64,000 nucleotides of DNA, taken from positions 318,217 through 382,216 of the forward strand of contig CAXBJB010000004.1 of assembly GCA_963976055.1 (NCBI GenBank), written 5' to 3'. Of the stretch, positions 16,960 through 25,406 are shown in pieces. A program made the translations under genes and the position numbers. The notes beneath the pieces are model-generated. The model searched no databases, was not told the DNA's origin, and saw only the letters and a program-made list of their open reading frames with translations. Every line of letters begins with the position of its first letter. Positions within the stretch are counted from its first letter, which is position 1. This stretch comes from UBA1479 sp963976055. Its GTDB lineage: Bacteria > Pseudomonadota > Alphaproteobacteria > Rhodospirillales > Casp-alpha2.

Positions 16960-17064
16960 GGTCAATTCTCCCGTTCGATCGCGCCCCGGCCGTTTCCGGC
17001 GCGCGGGGGGCTAATCCAACGCCGTACCATGGCCATTTTATGACGAAGAACTAGGCGGTGGCGC

Positions 17065-17916
17065 TCAGGGCTCGAAGGCGTCGAAGGCGGCCTTGAAATC
17101 CGGGTGCCAGCGGGTCAGGGGCGGGCGGTTCTCGGTGATGTCGCGGGCCGCCCAGAGAATGCGCTTGGCGTCCATTTCCGGCGTCACTTCGCCGTCGGGG
17201 CAGAGGATATAGAAATCGCCCCGTCCCAGGGCGTCCAGCATGAAGTCGACGACCTGGTCCGGCCACCAGGCGCCCGGGCGGTGGTCACGGCCGCCCGTGG
17301 TGGTCATGCCGGGGATCAGCAGATGGGCGCTGACGGCGGCCCCTTCGCCGCCGCGCAATTCGTGCTGCAGCAATTCCGTGTAGGCCTTCACGGCGGCCTT
17401 GGTGACGTTGTAGTGGGGGCGGCCGGGCGGGTTGGTGATGCCCTGCTTGGAGCCGACGTTGACGATCATCGCTGGTGCCCCCGCCGCGATCATGGCGGGG
17501 GCGAAGGCCTGACAGCCGTTGATGACGCCGAACAGGCCGACGTCGAGGGTCCGCCGCCAGTTGTCTGGTTCGTCCAGGCAGCCGCCCGTGTGCCGGGCGA
17601 CCGCGTTGTTCATCACCAATGCGACATTTCCGAAGGTATCCAGCGCCCGGTCCCTCAGAGCCGCCATGGCATCCGGGTCGGCGACGTCCATGGCCATGGA
17701 CATGACGCGCCCGGCCTGGGCGGCGGCGCGGACCTCCTCATGGGCGGTGTCCAGGGCGGTTTCGTCCAGGTCGGCCAGGCAGACATGCATGCCCAGCGTG
17801 GCAAGCCGTTTGGCGGCGGCCAGGCCGATGCCGCTGGCGGCGCCCGTGACGACGGCACCGCGCCCGGGGGCGAGGATATCTGACAGACGAGAGGCTTCGG
17901 ATGGCGACGCGGACAT
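17065..17916 (-). CDS. Short-chain dehydrogenase/reductase (SDR)
   Basis: 283 residues from the ATG at 17916, where GGAGGA lies upstream; the frame is open further upstream but without a good start. Cofactor loop TGAASGIG, then LADLDE, which suggests NAD(H), then MNNAV in place of NNAG, and the catalytic Tyr/Lys in YNVTK preceded by VGSKQG. The serine of the triad is in VNVGSK. Members act on diverse alcohols and ketones; no substrate is proposed. A 100-nt gap separates it from napC, so it is not part of the nap operon in an obvious way. Confidence 0.87.
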   Translation of the reverse strand: MSASPSEASRLSDILAPGRGAVVTGAASGIGLAAAKRLATLGMHVCLADLDETALDTAHEEVRAAAQAGRVMSMAMDVADPDAMAALRDRALDTFGNVALVMNNAVARHTGGCLDEPDNWRRTLDVGLFGVINGCQAFAPAMIAAGAPAMIVNVGSKQGITNPPGRPHYNVTKAAVKAYTELLQHELRGGEGAAVSAHLLIPGMTTTGGRDHRPGAWWPDQVVDFMLDALGRGDFYILCPDGEVTPEMDAKRILWAARDITENRPPLTRWHPDFKAAFDAFEP

Positions 17917-18019
17917 GGCGGGTCCTCCGTTTCGTTTGCGGAGGCGCCATTCTGCGTTGGAACCGTGGCGGGGAAAAGATCGCGGTGGCGGGCCGCGCCT
18001 TAATTTCGGCCCGGCATCG

Positions 18020-18610
18020 TCACTTTGCGACTCCCGCCATGTCCGGCAACCGGTGGGCAATGCCCTTGTGGCAGTCGATGCAGGTCTTGTCCTTGTTGGT
18101 CAGGAACCGCGCGTGGTGGTCGGCGGCCCGCTTGCTCTGCGCGGTGAAGTCCATGAATTCGAAGTTGTGGCAGTTACGGCATTCCAGGGAATCGTTGGCC
18201 TTCAGGCGCCGCCACTCGTGGCCGGCCAACTCCAGCCGCTTCGCAAGGAACTTGTCGCGGGTCGAGATGGTGCCGAAAATCTTGCCCCAGACCTCTTTCG
18301 AGGCCTGCATCTTGCGCGCGATCTTGTCCGTCCATTGGTGTGGCACGTGGCAGTCCGGGCAGGTTGCACGAACGCCGGATCTATTGGTGTAGTGGATGGT
18401 TGTCTTCAGCTCCGCATACACGTTGTCGCGCATCTCATGACAGGAAATGCAGAAGGTTTCCGTGTTCGTCAGTTCCAGCGCGGTGTTGAAACCGCCCCAG
18501 AACACGATTCCGGCGATGAACCCGCCGAAGGTCAGGAAGCCCAGGGAAAAATGCCTGGCCGGACCCGTCAGGGTCTTCCACAGGGTGATGACGCTGTCGC
18601 GAAGGGCCAC
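18020..18610 (-). CDS. napC: NapC tetraheme c-type cytochrome
   Basis: 196 residues starting with GTG, 10 nt after AAGGAG. One N-terminal membrane anchor (about residues 20-42) is followed by four heme-binding motifs: CISCH, CPDCH, CRNCH and CIDCH. NapC takes electrons from quinol and passes them to NapB/NapA in the periplasm. The motif pattern and length match the NapC/NirT family. It is the last gene of napEDABC and starts 3 nt after the napB stop. Confidence 0.95.
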   Translation of the reverse strand: MALRDSVITLWKTLTGPARHFSLGFLTFGGFIAGIVFWGGFNTALELTNTETFCISCHEMRDNVYAELKTTIHYTNRSGVRATCPDCHVPHQWTDKIARKMQASKEVWGKIFGTISTRDKFLAKRLELAGHEWRRLKANDSLECRNCHNFEFMDFTAQSKRAADHHARFLTNKDKTCIDCHKGIAHRLPDMAGVAK

Positions 18611-18613
18611 GGC

Positions 18614-19114
18614 TTAATTCTCCTTGCGGCCCGGGACGGCTTCCTGGATGACCGCATCGACATCCCTGAAGGTATTGCCGACCAGGGGCTTGGCGTCGGT
18701 CTGCGGTACATGGCATTGCAGGCAGAAATAGCGGCGCGGCGACACGGCACCCCGCACCTGCCCGTCGCGGTCCATGAAATGGGTGACGCTGACCATGGGC
18801 GCCTGGGATTGTTCGACCGCCGTGCGCGAATGGCAGGTCAGGCATTTATTGACGTTCAGGTCGATCTGATAGTCGCGGATCTGATGCGGGATGGTCGGCG
18901 GTTGTTCCGGGTAGTTCCGCGCCCGCTTGAGGTCTCGGTTTTCCACCCGCGCCATGGGCGGCGGCGCTTTCTGGCCGATGATGTCGTCCTTGCGCAGGGT
19001 TGCCGTCGTGTCGGCGGCAATTACGGAGCCGGCGGCAAAGGCCGTCGCCAGGACGGCGGCACAGGCCAGCAGGACGGCGCGGGCGCTTAGGCCTTGACGA
19101 TCTTGATGGCGCAT
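18614..19114 (-). CDS. napB: NapB diheme cytochrome, nitrate reductase small subunit
   Basis: 166 residues with a signal peptide (basic start, then LLACAAVLATAFAAG). Two heme sites are present, CLTCH and CLQCH, with the typical spacer containing PMVSVTHFMDRDGQ. NapB forms the periplasmic complex with NapA. Its ATG lies 28 nt inside the 3' end of napA, which indicates translational coupling. Confidence 0.95.
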   Translation of the reverse strand: MRHQDRQGLSARAVLLACAAVLATAFAAGSVIAADTTATLRKDDIIGQKAPPPMARVENRDLKRARNYPEQPPTIPHQIRDYQIDLNVNKCLTCHSRTAVEQSQAPMVSVTHFMDRDGQVRGAVSPRRYFCLQCHVPQTDAKPLVGNTFRDVDAVIQEAVPGRKEN

Positions 19115-21603
19115 TTTTTGTAATCCGTCTGTTTCGAGATGGGGTCCGTGGCGTCCAGGGTGACCTTGTTGATCAACTGGCTGGCGTCGAACCAGGGCAC
19201 GAAGACCAGGCCCATGGGCGGTTTGTTGCGGCCGCGGGTTTCGACCCGGGTGCGGATTTCACCGCGCCGGGAGATCACCCGCACGTCGTCGCCGCGCCTG
19301 AGCCCGCGGGCCTTGGCGTCGTCCGGGTGCATGAACACCTTGGCATCGGGCACCGCCTTGTACAGTTCCGGCACGCGTTGGGTCATCGATCCGGAATGCC
19401 AGTGCTCCAGCACCCGCCCCGTGGACAGCCACAGGTCGTATTCCTTGTCCGGGCTTTCCGCCGCCGGCTCGTAGGGCAGGGCGAAAATCCAGGCCCGCCC
19501 GTCGGGTTTGCCGTAAAACTCAATCCCCTTGCCGGCCTTCACATAGGGGTCCAAGCCCTCGCGGTAGCGCCACTTGGTTTCCTTGCCGTCGACCACGGGC
19601 CAGCGCAGGCCGCGCACCTGATGGTAGGTGTCGAAGGGAGCGAGGTCGTGGCCATGGCCGCGCCCGAACGTGGCGTATTCCTCGAACAGACCCTTTTGCA
19701 GGTAGAAGCCGAAATGCTTGGATTCGTCATTGTCGAATTCCAGGCTGGCATGGCCGAGCGGAAACTTGTCGACGTTGCCGTTCCGGAACAGCACGTCATA
19801 AAGCGTCTTGCCCTTCATATCCGGCTGCTTGGCGATCAGCTTGGCGGGCCAGACGTCCTCGACCTTGAATCGTTTCGAGAATTCGACCAGTTGCCACAGG
19901 TCGGAACGGGCATCGCCCGGCGCCTTGACCTGCTGGTACCAGAACTGGGTGCGCCGTTCGGCATTGCCGTAGGCCCCTTCCTTTTCCACCCACATGGCGG
20001 TTGGCAGGATCAGGTCTGCGGCCTGGGCGGTCACGGTCGGATAGGCATCGGATACGACGATGAAATTGTCCGGGTTGCGGTAGCCCGGATAGCCTTCCTC
20101 ATTGATGTTGGCCGCCGCCTGCATGTTGTTGTTGCACTGGACCCAGTAGCAATTGAGTTTGCCGTCCTTGAGCATCCGGTTCTGGACCACGGCGTGATAG
20201 CCGTTCTTGCCGGGGATCGTGCCTTCCGGCAGCTTCCAGATCTTTTCCGCGAAGTCGCGGTGTTCCTTCTTGGCGACCACCAGGTCGGCGGGCAGGCGGT
20301 GGGAAAAGGTGCCGACCTCGCGCGCCGTGCCGCAGGCCGACGGTTGGCCTGTCAGGGAAAACGGGCTGTTGCCGGGCTCGGAGATTTTTCCGGTCAAGAG
20401 GTGGATATTGTAGACCAGATTGTTGGCCCACACGCCCCGGGTGTGCTGGTTGAAGCCCATGGTCCAGAACGAGGTGACCTTGGTCTTCGGATCGGCGTAA
20501 AGCTCGGCCAATTCGATCAGTTTGTCCTTGGGCACGCCCGACAGCTTGGAGACGCTGTCCACGTCGTAGTCGGCGACGAACTTGGCGTATTCGTCGAAGG
20601 ACATGGCCTTCGATCCGTTGGCGTCCTTTGCGTTCTTGGCGTTTTTCTCCAACGGATGTTCGGGCCTGAGACCATAGCCGATGTCGGGGTTGCCCAGGCG
20701 GAAGTTCACGTGCTTGCCGACGAAGTCCTTGTTCACCCGGCCGGTTTCGATGATGTGCTTGGCGATGAAGTTGAGAATCGCCAGGTCCGTTTGCGGCGTG
20801 AACACCATGGGGATGTCGGCAAGGTCGAAACAGCGGTGCTCGAAGGTCGACAGCACGGCGACCTTGACGTGTGGCGCGCTGAGGCGGCGGTCGGTCACCC
20901 GGGTCCACAGGATCGGATGCATTTCCGCCATGTTGGAGCCCCACAACACGATCGCGTCGGCGTTCTCCATGTCGTCGTAGCAGCCCATGGGCTCGTCCAT
21001 GCCGAAGGTGCGCATGAACCCGCCGACGGCCGACGCCATGCAATGCCGGGCGTTGGGGTCGATGTGGTTGGACCGGAACCCGGCCTTCATCAGCTTCGAC
21101 GCGGCGTAGCCTTCCCAAACGGTCCACTGGCCGGACCCGAACATGCCGACCGGCGGCATTTCCTCCGTGTCCTTGGTCTTGGCGATGGCGGCTTTCCATT
21201 TTTCGGCCATGATGTCGAAGGCTTGGTCCCAGGTGATCGGCGTGAACTCGCCGTTCTTGTCGAACTTGCCGTCCTTCATGCGCAGAAGCGGCCGCGTCAG
21301 GCGATCCTCGCCGTACATGATCTTCGACAGGAAATAGCCCTTCACGCAGTTGAGACCGCGGTTGACCTCGGATTTGGCGTCGCCGTGGGTCGCCACCACG
21401 CGGCCGTCCTTGACCCCGACCATGACCGAGCAGCCCGTGCCGCAAAACCGGCAGGCGGCCTTGGACCAGCGCAGTTCGGTTGCCTGGGCCGCGGTCGGCA
21501 GGTTGGACGCCAGGGCGGAAATCGGCAGGCCTGCGGCCGCGGCCGCGGCGGCCACGGCCTGGGCCTTGATGTATTCGCGCCGGGTCAGCTTGGGGCCGCT
21601 CAT
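19087..21603 (-). CDS. napA: NapA periplasmic nitrate reductase, catalytic subunit
   Basis: 838 residues, normal for NapA. A twin-arginine signal (LTRREYIKAQAV) opens the protein. The 4Fe-4S site is CRFCGTGCSV with the fourth cysteine in GLNCVKGY, and the molybdenum ligand is Cys188 in NARHCMASAV. It binds bis-MGD and reduces nitrate to nitrite in the periplasm. The start overlaps the napD stop (ATGA). moaB, needed for molybdenum cofactor synthesis, is also in the window at 63378-63905 but is not linked. Confidence 0.97.
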   Translation of the reverse strand: MSGPKLTRREYIKAQAVAAAAAAAGLPISALASNLPTAAQATELRWSKAACRFCGTGCSVMVGVKDGRVVATHGDAKSEVNRGLNCVKGYFLSKIMYGEDRLTRPLLRMKDGKFDKNGEFTPITWDQAFDIMAEKWKAAIAKTKDTEEMPPVGMFGSGQWTVWEGYAASKLMKAGFRSNHIDPNARHCMASAVGGFMRTFGMDEPMGCYDDMENADAIVLWGSNMAEMHPILWTRVTDRRLSAPHVKVAVLSTFEHRCFDLADIPMVFTPQTDLAILNFIAKHIIETGRVNKDFVGKHVNFRLGNPDIGYGLRPEHPLEKNAKNAKDANGSKAMSFDEYAKFVADYDVDSVSKLSGVPKDKLIELAELYADPKTKVTSFWTMGFNQHTRGVWANNLVYNIHLLTGKISEPGNSPFSLTGQPSACGTAREVGTFSHRLPADLVVAKKEHRDFAEKIWKLPEGTIPGKNGYHAVVQNRMLKDGKLNCYWVQCNNNMQAAANINEEGYPGYRNPDNFIVVSDAYPTVTAQAADLILPTAMWVEKEGAYGNAERRTQFWYQQVKAPGDARSDLWQLVEFSKRFKVEDVWPAKLIAKQPDMKGKTLYDVLFRNGNVDKFPLGHASLEFDNDESKHFGFYLQKGLFEEYATFGRGHGHDLAPFDTYHQVRGLRWPVVDGKETKWRYREGLDPYVKAGKGIEFYGKPDGRAWIFALPYEPAAESPDKEYDLWLSTGRVLEHWHSGSMTQRVPELYKAVPDAKVFMHPDDAKARGLRRGDDVRVISRRGEIRTRVETRGRNKPPMGLVFVPWFDASQLINKVTLDATDPISKQTDYKKCAIKIVKA

Positions 21604-21905
21604 GACGCGTCTCCTTCGTCCATCTGGTGATAGACCAGGGACGCGGTGATCACGCCCTTGGTGCCCTCGATACGGCTCACGGCCTCGACCAGGCCGGTGT
21701 CGTCATCGACGTCAATGGTAACGATCAGCTTGCCGGGGCCGGCGGACCCATGAGATTCGACCCCGGGGATGGCGTTGAGCGCGGCCTCGGTCACGGCAAT
21801 GCGGTCGGGCCAGGCCTGGATCAGCAGGCTGGCGACGTGGGGCGTGCGCCCGCGAATGAACGCGCGACGGCTGCGTGAGATGATGGATTGCTTGCCTTCG
21901 AGCAT
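21600..21905 (-). CDS. napD: NapD, NapA-specific signal-peptide chaperone
   Basis: 101 residues. The NapD ferredoxin-like core begins around residue 22 (TPHVASLLIQAWP) and ends near SLVYHQMDE. NapD binds the NapA twin-arginine signal and delays export until the cofactor is in place. The first 20 residues contain SRSRRAFIRG, a twin-arginine-like motif but without a following hydrophobic stretch, which is unusual for a cytoplasmic chaperone. GGGAGGA precedes the ATG and the stop overlaps the napA start. Confidence 0.93.
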   Translation of the reverse strand: MLEGKQSIISRSRRAFIRGRTPHVASLLIQAWPDRIAVTEAALNAIPGVESHGSAGPGKLIVTIDVDDDTGLVEAVSRIEGTKGVITASLVYHQMDEGDAS

Positions 21906-21949
21906 GAATTCCTCCCGCCGGTGGTTGGAACCGCTCTCCGGAGTCCGTG

Positions 21950-22105
21950 TCAGGACCCGGGCGGTCCTGCGAACATTTGATAAATCCAGATGGAAAAGCC
22001 CAATCCGCCGACCAGGGCGACGGACACGATGGGGGCCAGGAGCACGGTCAGGAACAGGAAGGCGCGGAGCTCATTCTTCCGGGTATCGATCTCTGAAGAC
22101 GCCAT
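21950..22105 (-). CDS. napE: NapE small membrane protein
   Basis: 51 residues, first gene of the nap operon. The translation starts MASSEIDTRKNELRAF and has one membrane helix (FLFLTVLLAPIVSVALVG), ending IYQMFAGPPGS. The KNELRAFLFL and GLGFSIWIYQ segments match NapE proteins of other Proteobacteria. AAGGAGG lies 7 nt before the ATG. NapE co-occurs with NapA, but its role is unknown. napD begins 44 nt downstream. Confidence 0.9.
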   Translation of the reverse strand: MASSEIDTRKNELRAFLFLTVLLAPIVSVALVGGLGFSIWIYQMFAGPPGS

Positions 22106-22185
22106 TGCCTTCCTCCTTCCTTAGACAGGGCTTCGCGCGCGAAAACCGGCGCTTCGGCGCGTTGCCGATGCGTTGCTTGAACAAG

Positions 22186-22227
22186 ACAATAGGTGCGGCG
22201 CATGTCCGTTGTCTTGATGAAGGTCAA
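22186..22227 (-). promoter_or_regulatory. FNR/Nnr-type activated promoter of the nap operon
   Basis: TTGATGAAGGTCAA at 22214-22227 matches the CRP/FNR box TTGAT-N4-ATCAA except for one base. On the minus strand TATTGT at 22186-22191 is a -10 element. If transcription starts at about 22179, the box is centred at -41.5 and the -10 element at -12 to -7, the exact geometry of a class II FNR promoter. The napE ATG would be 74 nt downstream. Oxygen- or NO-responsive control is inferred. Confidence 0.7.
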
Positions 22228-22348
22228 TTTTTCAATGAAACGTTCGTGACGCCGCCGACACGCCGGATATCGCTTGCCATGGCGGCGCGGCTCCGGCATT
22301 TTGCGCCGCAACATGTTCATCCCCGCCGAAAAACCAATCCCCGATCCC

Positions 22349-23602
22349 ATGTCGAAAATCCAAAATCCGTCCCTGCCCAAGGAAAAGATCAAGGTCCTTC
22401 TGCTCGAAGGCATCTCGTCCACGGCCTCCGCCGTCTTCAAGGACGCGGGTTACTCCAACGGCGAGCGCCTGAAGACGGCCCTGGACGGTGAGGCGCTCAA
22501 GGAAAAATTGAAGGACGTGCGCATCCTGGGCATCCGCTCGCGCACGCAACTGACCAAGGACGTCATCGACGCGGCGCCGTCACTGATGGCCGTCGGCTGC
22601 TTTTCCGTGGGCACCAATCAGATCGACCTGGACGCCGCGCGGAACAACGGGATTCCCGTGTTCAACGCGCCCTTTTCCAACACCCGCTCCGTGGCCGAGT
22701 TGACCATCGCCGAGATCGTCATGCTGTTCCGCCGGACCTTCCCCCGGTCACAGGCGGCCCATGCCGGCGATTGGGACAAGTCCGCCGCCGGGTCGCGCGA
22801 AGTGCGCGGCAAGACGCTGGGCATCATCGGCTACGGCAACATCGGCAGCCAGCTTGCGGTGATCGCCGAGTCCATGGGGCTCCGCGTCATCTACCACGAC
22901 CGCACGGACAAGCTGCGCCACGGTAACGTCATGCCGTCCCGCAATCTCGAAGACCTGTTGAAGCAGTCGGACGTGGTCACCCTGCATGTTCCGGAAACGC
23001 CGGACACCAAGGACATGATCGGCGAAGCGGAAATCCGCGCCATGAAGAAGGGCGCCTTCCTGATCAACAATTCGCGGGGCACGGTGGTCGATATTCCGGC
23101 CCTGGCGACCGCGCTGAAGGACGGCCACCTGGGCGGTGCCGCGGTCGATGTGTTCCCCAAGGAGCCGTCGTCCAATTCCGATCCCTTCGTGTCGCCCCTG
23201 CAGGGTCTGGACAACGTGATTCTGACACCGCATGTCGGCGGATCCACGGAAGAAGCCCAGGAACGCATCGGTGAAGAGGTCGCGCGCAAGCTGGTCGAAT
23301 ATTCCGACGTCGGATCGACCGAAGGCTCGGTCAACTTCCCCCAGGCCCAGTTGTCGCCGCGTCAGGGCGGGACCCGATTTATCCAGGTTCAGCGCAACCT
23401 GCCGGGCGAACTGCAGCGTCTGAACGAAGTGTTTGCCCGCAACGGCGTCAACATCGCCGCCCAGACCTATCAGACCGATGGGGAAATCGGCTACGTCGTC
23501 CTGGAGGCCGAAGGGGCGGTCGCCGACGCGGATGCGATCCTGGCGGAAATCCGCGATCTCTCCGGAACCATCCGCGCGCGCCTGTTGAACCGGGTCGCCT
23601 GA
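22349..23602 (+). CDS. serA: D-3-phosphoglycerate dehydrogenase SerA
   Basis: 417 residues from the ATG at 22349, chosen because it aligns with the E. coli SerA start; upstream in-frame starts exist and no strong ribosome site separates them. The protein is of the E. coli type with a C-terminal ACT domain. Visible motifs are SRTQLTKDVIDAAP, the NAD loop LGIIGYGNIGSQL, NNSRGTVVDIPAL, and the catalytic His in LTPHVGGSTEEAQ. The ACT domain (about 345-417) normally gives serine feedback inhibition. It catalyses the first step of serine synthesis from 3-phosphoglycerate. Confidence 0.95.
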   Translation: MSKIQNPSLPKEKIKVLLLEGISSTASAVFKDAGYSNGERLKTALDGEALKEKLKDVRILGIRSRTQLTKDVIDAAPSLMAVGCFSVGTNQIDLDAARNNGIPVFNAPFSNTRSVAELTIAEIVMLFRRTFPRSQAAHAGDWDKSAAGSREVRGKTLGIIGYGNIGSQLAVIAESMGLRVIYHDRTDKLRHGNVMPSRNLEDLLKQSDVVTLHVPETPDTKDMIGEAEIRAMKKGAFLINNSRGTVVDIPALATALKDGHLGGAAVDVFPKEPSSNSDPFVSPLQGLDNVILTPHVGGSTEEAQERIGEEVARKLVEYSDVGSTEGSVNFPQAQLSPRQGGTRFIQVQRNLPGELQRLNEVFARNGVNIAAQTYQTDGEIGYVVLEAEGAVADADAILAEIRDLSGTIRARLLNRVA

Positions 23603-23719
23603 ACCGCCCGCGGGCGGGCGCGGCGGCGCACCGCACACGAAGATGTCACTCGCGGCAAAATCACGACCTGTGTAGAATTCCGGCAATCCTAATCTCGTAG
23701 ATTGCAGGGAGTTCTCGCC

Positions 23720-24358
23720 ATGAAAACCCTTACCCGCCGCCGCTTTGCGGCTCTTTCGGTCATCTCCGTCCTGGCTGCGGCGGCTTTTGCGGCGCCATCT
23801 CCGGCCGCGGCCGAACCCGTCGTCGGCAGTCCGGCCCCGGCCTTCACCGGGGTGGATACCAAGGGCCGGACGCTCAATCTCGCCGACTACCGGGGGAAAA
23901 CCGTGATCCTGGAATGGACCAACCACGACTGTCCTTTCGTGGTGAAACATTATTCATCCGGCAACATGCAGATGACCCAGAAGAAGGCGGCCCAGGACGG
24001 CGTCGTCTGGCTGTCGGTGATTTCCTCTGCTCCCGGTGAGCAGGGCAACGTCAGCGGCCCGCAGGCCGATGCCCTGACCCAGTCGCGCAACGCCGGCCCG
24101 TCGGCGGTGCTGCTCGACCCGTCGGGCGAGATCGGCCGCCTGTATGGTGCCCGCACCACGCCGCACATGTTCATCATCGATGCCAAGGGGCTGCTCACCT
24201 ATCACGGCGCCATCGACAGCATCAAGTCGGCGGATGTCACCGACATTCCCAAGGCGCAGAACTATGTTCTGAACGCGCTTGCCCAGATGAAGGCCGGCCA
24301 GCCGGTCAATCCGCAGGGTACCCGGCCCTACGGCTGCAGCGTTAAATACGGCTCGTAA
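23720..24358 (+). CDS. Exported thioredoxin-fold redoxin (AhpC/TSA-like)
   Basis: 212 residues. The N-terminus has TRRRFAALS followed by a long alanine-rich hydrophobic stretch, either a twin-arginine or Sec signal, with likely cleavage after AAA. The mature thioredoxin fold starts PVVGSPAPAFTGVDTKG and has a single active-site cysteine in NHDCPFVVKHY; a second cysteine lies near the C-terminus (YGCSV). Family members reduce peroxides or act in periplasmic thiol exchange. AGGGAG precedes the ATG, selected over an in-frame start 18 nt upstream. Confidence 0.83.
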   Translation: MKTLTRRRFAALSVISVLAAAAFAAPSPAAAEPVVGSPAPAFTGVDTKGRTLNLADYRGKTVILEWTNHDCPFVVKHYSSGNMQMTQKKAAQDGVVWLSVISSAPGEQGNVSGPQADALTQSRNAGPSAVLLDPSGEIGRLYGARTTPHMFIIDAKGLLTYHGAIDSIKSADVTDIPKAQNYVLNALAQMKAGQPVNPQGTRPYGCSVKYGS

Positions 24359-24365
24359 CCGCGGC

Positions 24366-24400
24366 GCGCCCGGCCATGGCCTCGCCCATGGCCGGTGCGC
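24366..24400 (+). terminator. Hairpin after the redoxin gene, weak terminator candidate
   Basis: A perfect 10-bp stem (CCGGCCATGG with CCATGGCCGG, loop of 6) is extended by four more pairs past one bulged base. It starts 8 nt after the stop codon. No T-run follows, so intrinsic termination is uncertain. Confidence 0.35.
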
Positions 24401-24502
24401 CATGCCGCTGGGCTGCCGCAAAATCCCATCCGAATTCGTCAAACCGGCCAAGGCGGACCCTGACGGGGCCGCGGACGCTGCGCGGATAGGTATTGCCTAC
24501 CC

Positions 24503-24514
24503 CATACTTTAGTG
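24503..24514 (+). promoter_or_regulatory. Partial copy of the signalling-island box
   Basis: CATACTTTAGTG matches 10 of the first 12 bases of the palindrome at 37298-37311. It lies 128 nt before the start of the receiver-domain gene. The fuller copies are at 34677-34692 and 37298-37313. Its role as a binding site is inference. Confidence 0.4.
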
Positions 24515-24642
24515 TCCGTGCCCTCGTCTCCAGGTCAGCAGAAATCGCGGGCCGACCGAGGTACTGTCCCAGCTGTCACAAATGGGAAACATCCTCGCAT
24601 CCCTACGCTGCAAGGATGGCGCGCAAGAAAAAGGAAGCCGAA

Positions 24643-25017
24643 ATGGCAAAAATTCTCGTCGTCGATGATGACATCGATCACCGGGCCTTTGTCGTGCAAC
24701 TGCTTGAGCGGCTGGGCCATGCCGTGATCGCCGCGGAGAACGGCCAGCGCTGCCTGAGCATCCTGCGCGATCAGAGCGTTGACGCCATTATCACCGACAT
24801 CTTCATGCCGGGCGCCGACGGAATAGAACTGGTGACCGAGTTGAAGAGACTGGGCTCCCGCATTCCGGTACTGGGCATGACCGGCGGGTACAAGGGTGTG
24901 ATCCGTCCTTACGAGAACCTGTTCGAGGTTCTTGCAAAAGCCAAGGTTCTGCACAAGCCGTTCGCCGCCAGGGACCTGGAAAACGCCCTGGAAGAGGTGC
25001 TGCGCGATGCTGCATAA
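24643..25017 (+). CDS. Stand-alone response-regulator receiver domain
   Basis: 124 residues, only a receiver domain: KILVVDDDIDHR (acidic pocket), IITDIFMPGADG (phosphoacceptor Asp in the TD pair), and LHKPF (conserved Lys). No output domain is present, so it may act by protein contact, as CheY-type or phosphorelay intermediates do. AAGGAAG precedes this ATG; an in-frame start at 24616 would add nine residues. Its 3' end overlaps the next gene by 11 nt, indicating coupling. Confidence 0.9.
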   Translation: MAKILVVDDDIDHRAFVVQLLERLGHAVIAAENGQRCLSILRDQSVDAIITDIFMPGADGIELVTELKRLGSRIPVLGMTGGYKGVIRPYENLFEVLAKAKVLHKPFAARDLENALEEVLRDAA

Positions 25018-25351
25018 ATTCGAAGGCAACGCCGTCAAGCGCGTCCGAACCGCCCGCCGCCAGGACGGCCCCCTGGAACGAATGCGCGCCGCGGTGGACG
25101 CCTTGGAACGGGAAAACCGGACCCTGCAGGCCGAAGTCGGCGAATTCCAAGACGTGGTCGGCGCCCTGCGCAGCGGCATCGAGAATCTTGCCAGTTCCAT
25201 GGACGACTACCGGTTCAGGATTTCAAGCGTCCAGACGGGAGGCCTTCATCGCGCCGCCCGGCGGCTGGGCGAGATCGCGGATAACTGGCAGGGGCGTTGC
25301 GCGCAGACCCCCGGCGCACCGTCGGGGCGTTCCTCCGGGGGAGCCGCCTGA
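25007..25351 (+). CDS. Small coiled-coil protein
   Basis: 114 residues, unrecognised. Residues about 22-55 (RMRAAVDALERENRTLQAEV) form a heptad-rich coiled coil; the ends are basic and disordered in character. The start overlaps the receiver-domain gene by 11 nt, which supports a role as a partner or scaffold of that protein. No enzymatic motif is visible. Confidence 0.65.
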   Translation: MLHKFEGNAVKRVRTARRQDGPLERMRAAVDALERENRTLQAEVGEFQDVVGALRSGIENLASSMDDYRFRISSVQTGGLHRAARRLGEIADNWQGRCAQTPGAPSGRSSGGAA

Positions 25352-25406
25352 TCCCGTTGGATGCCACGGGCAGGACAGGCAATAAAACGATTAGAGGAAA
25401 TGTCCC

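Noticed and set aside
19000..21630. Open frame of 876 codons on the plus strand
   Set aside because: Complete antisense of napA and napB; no coding signature of its own.
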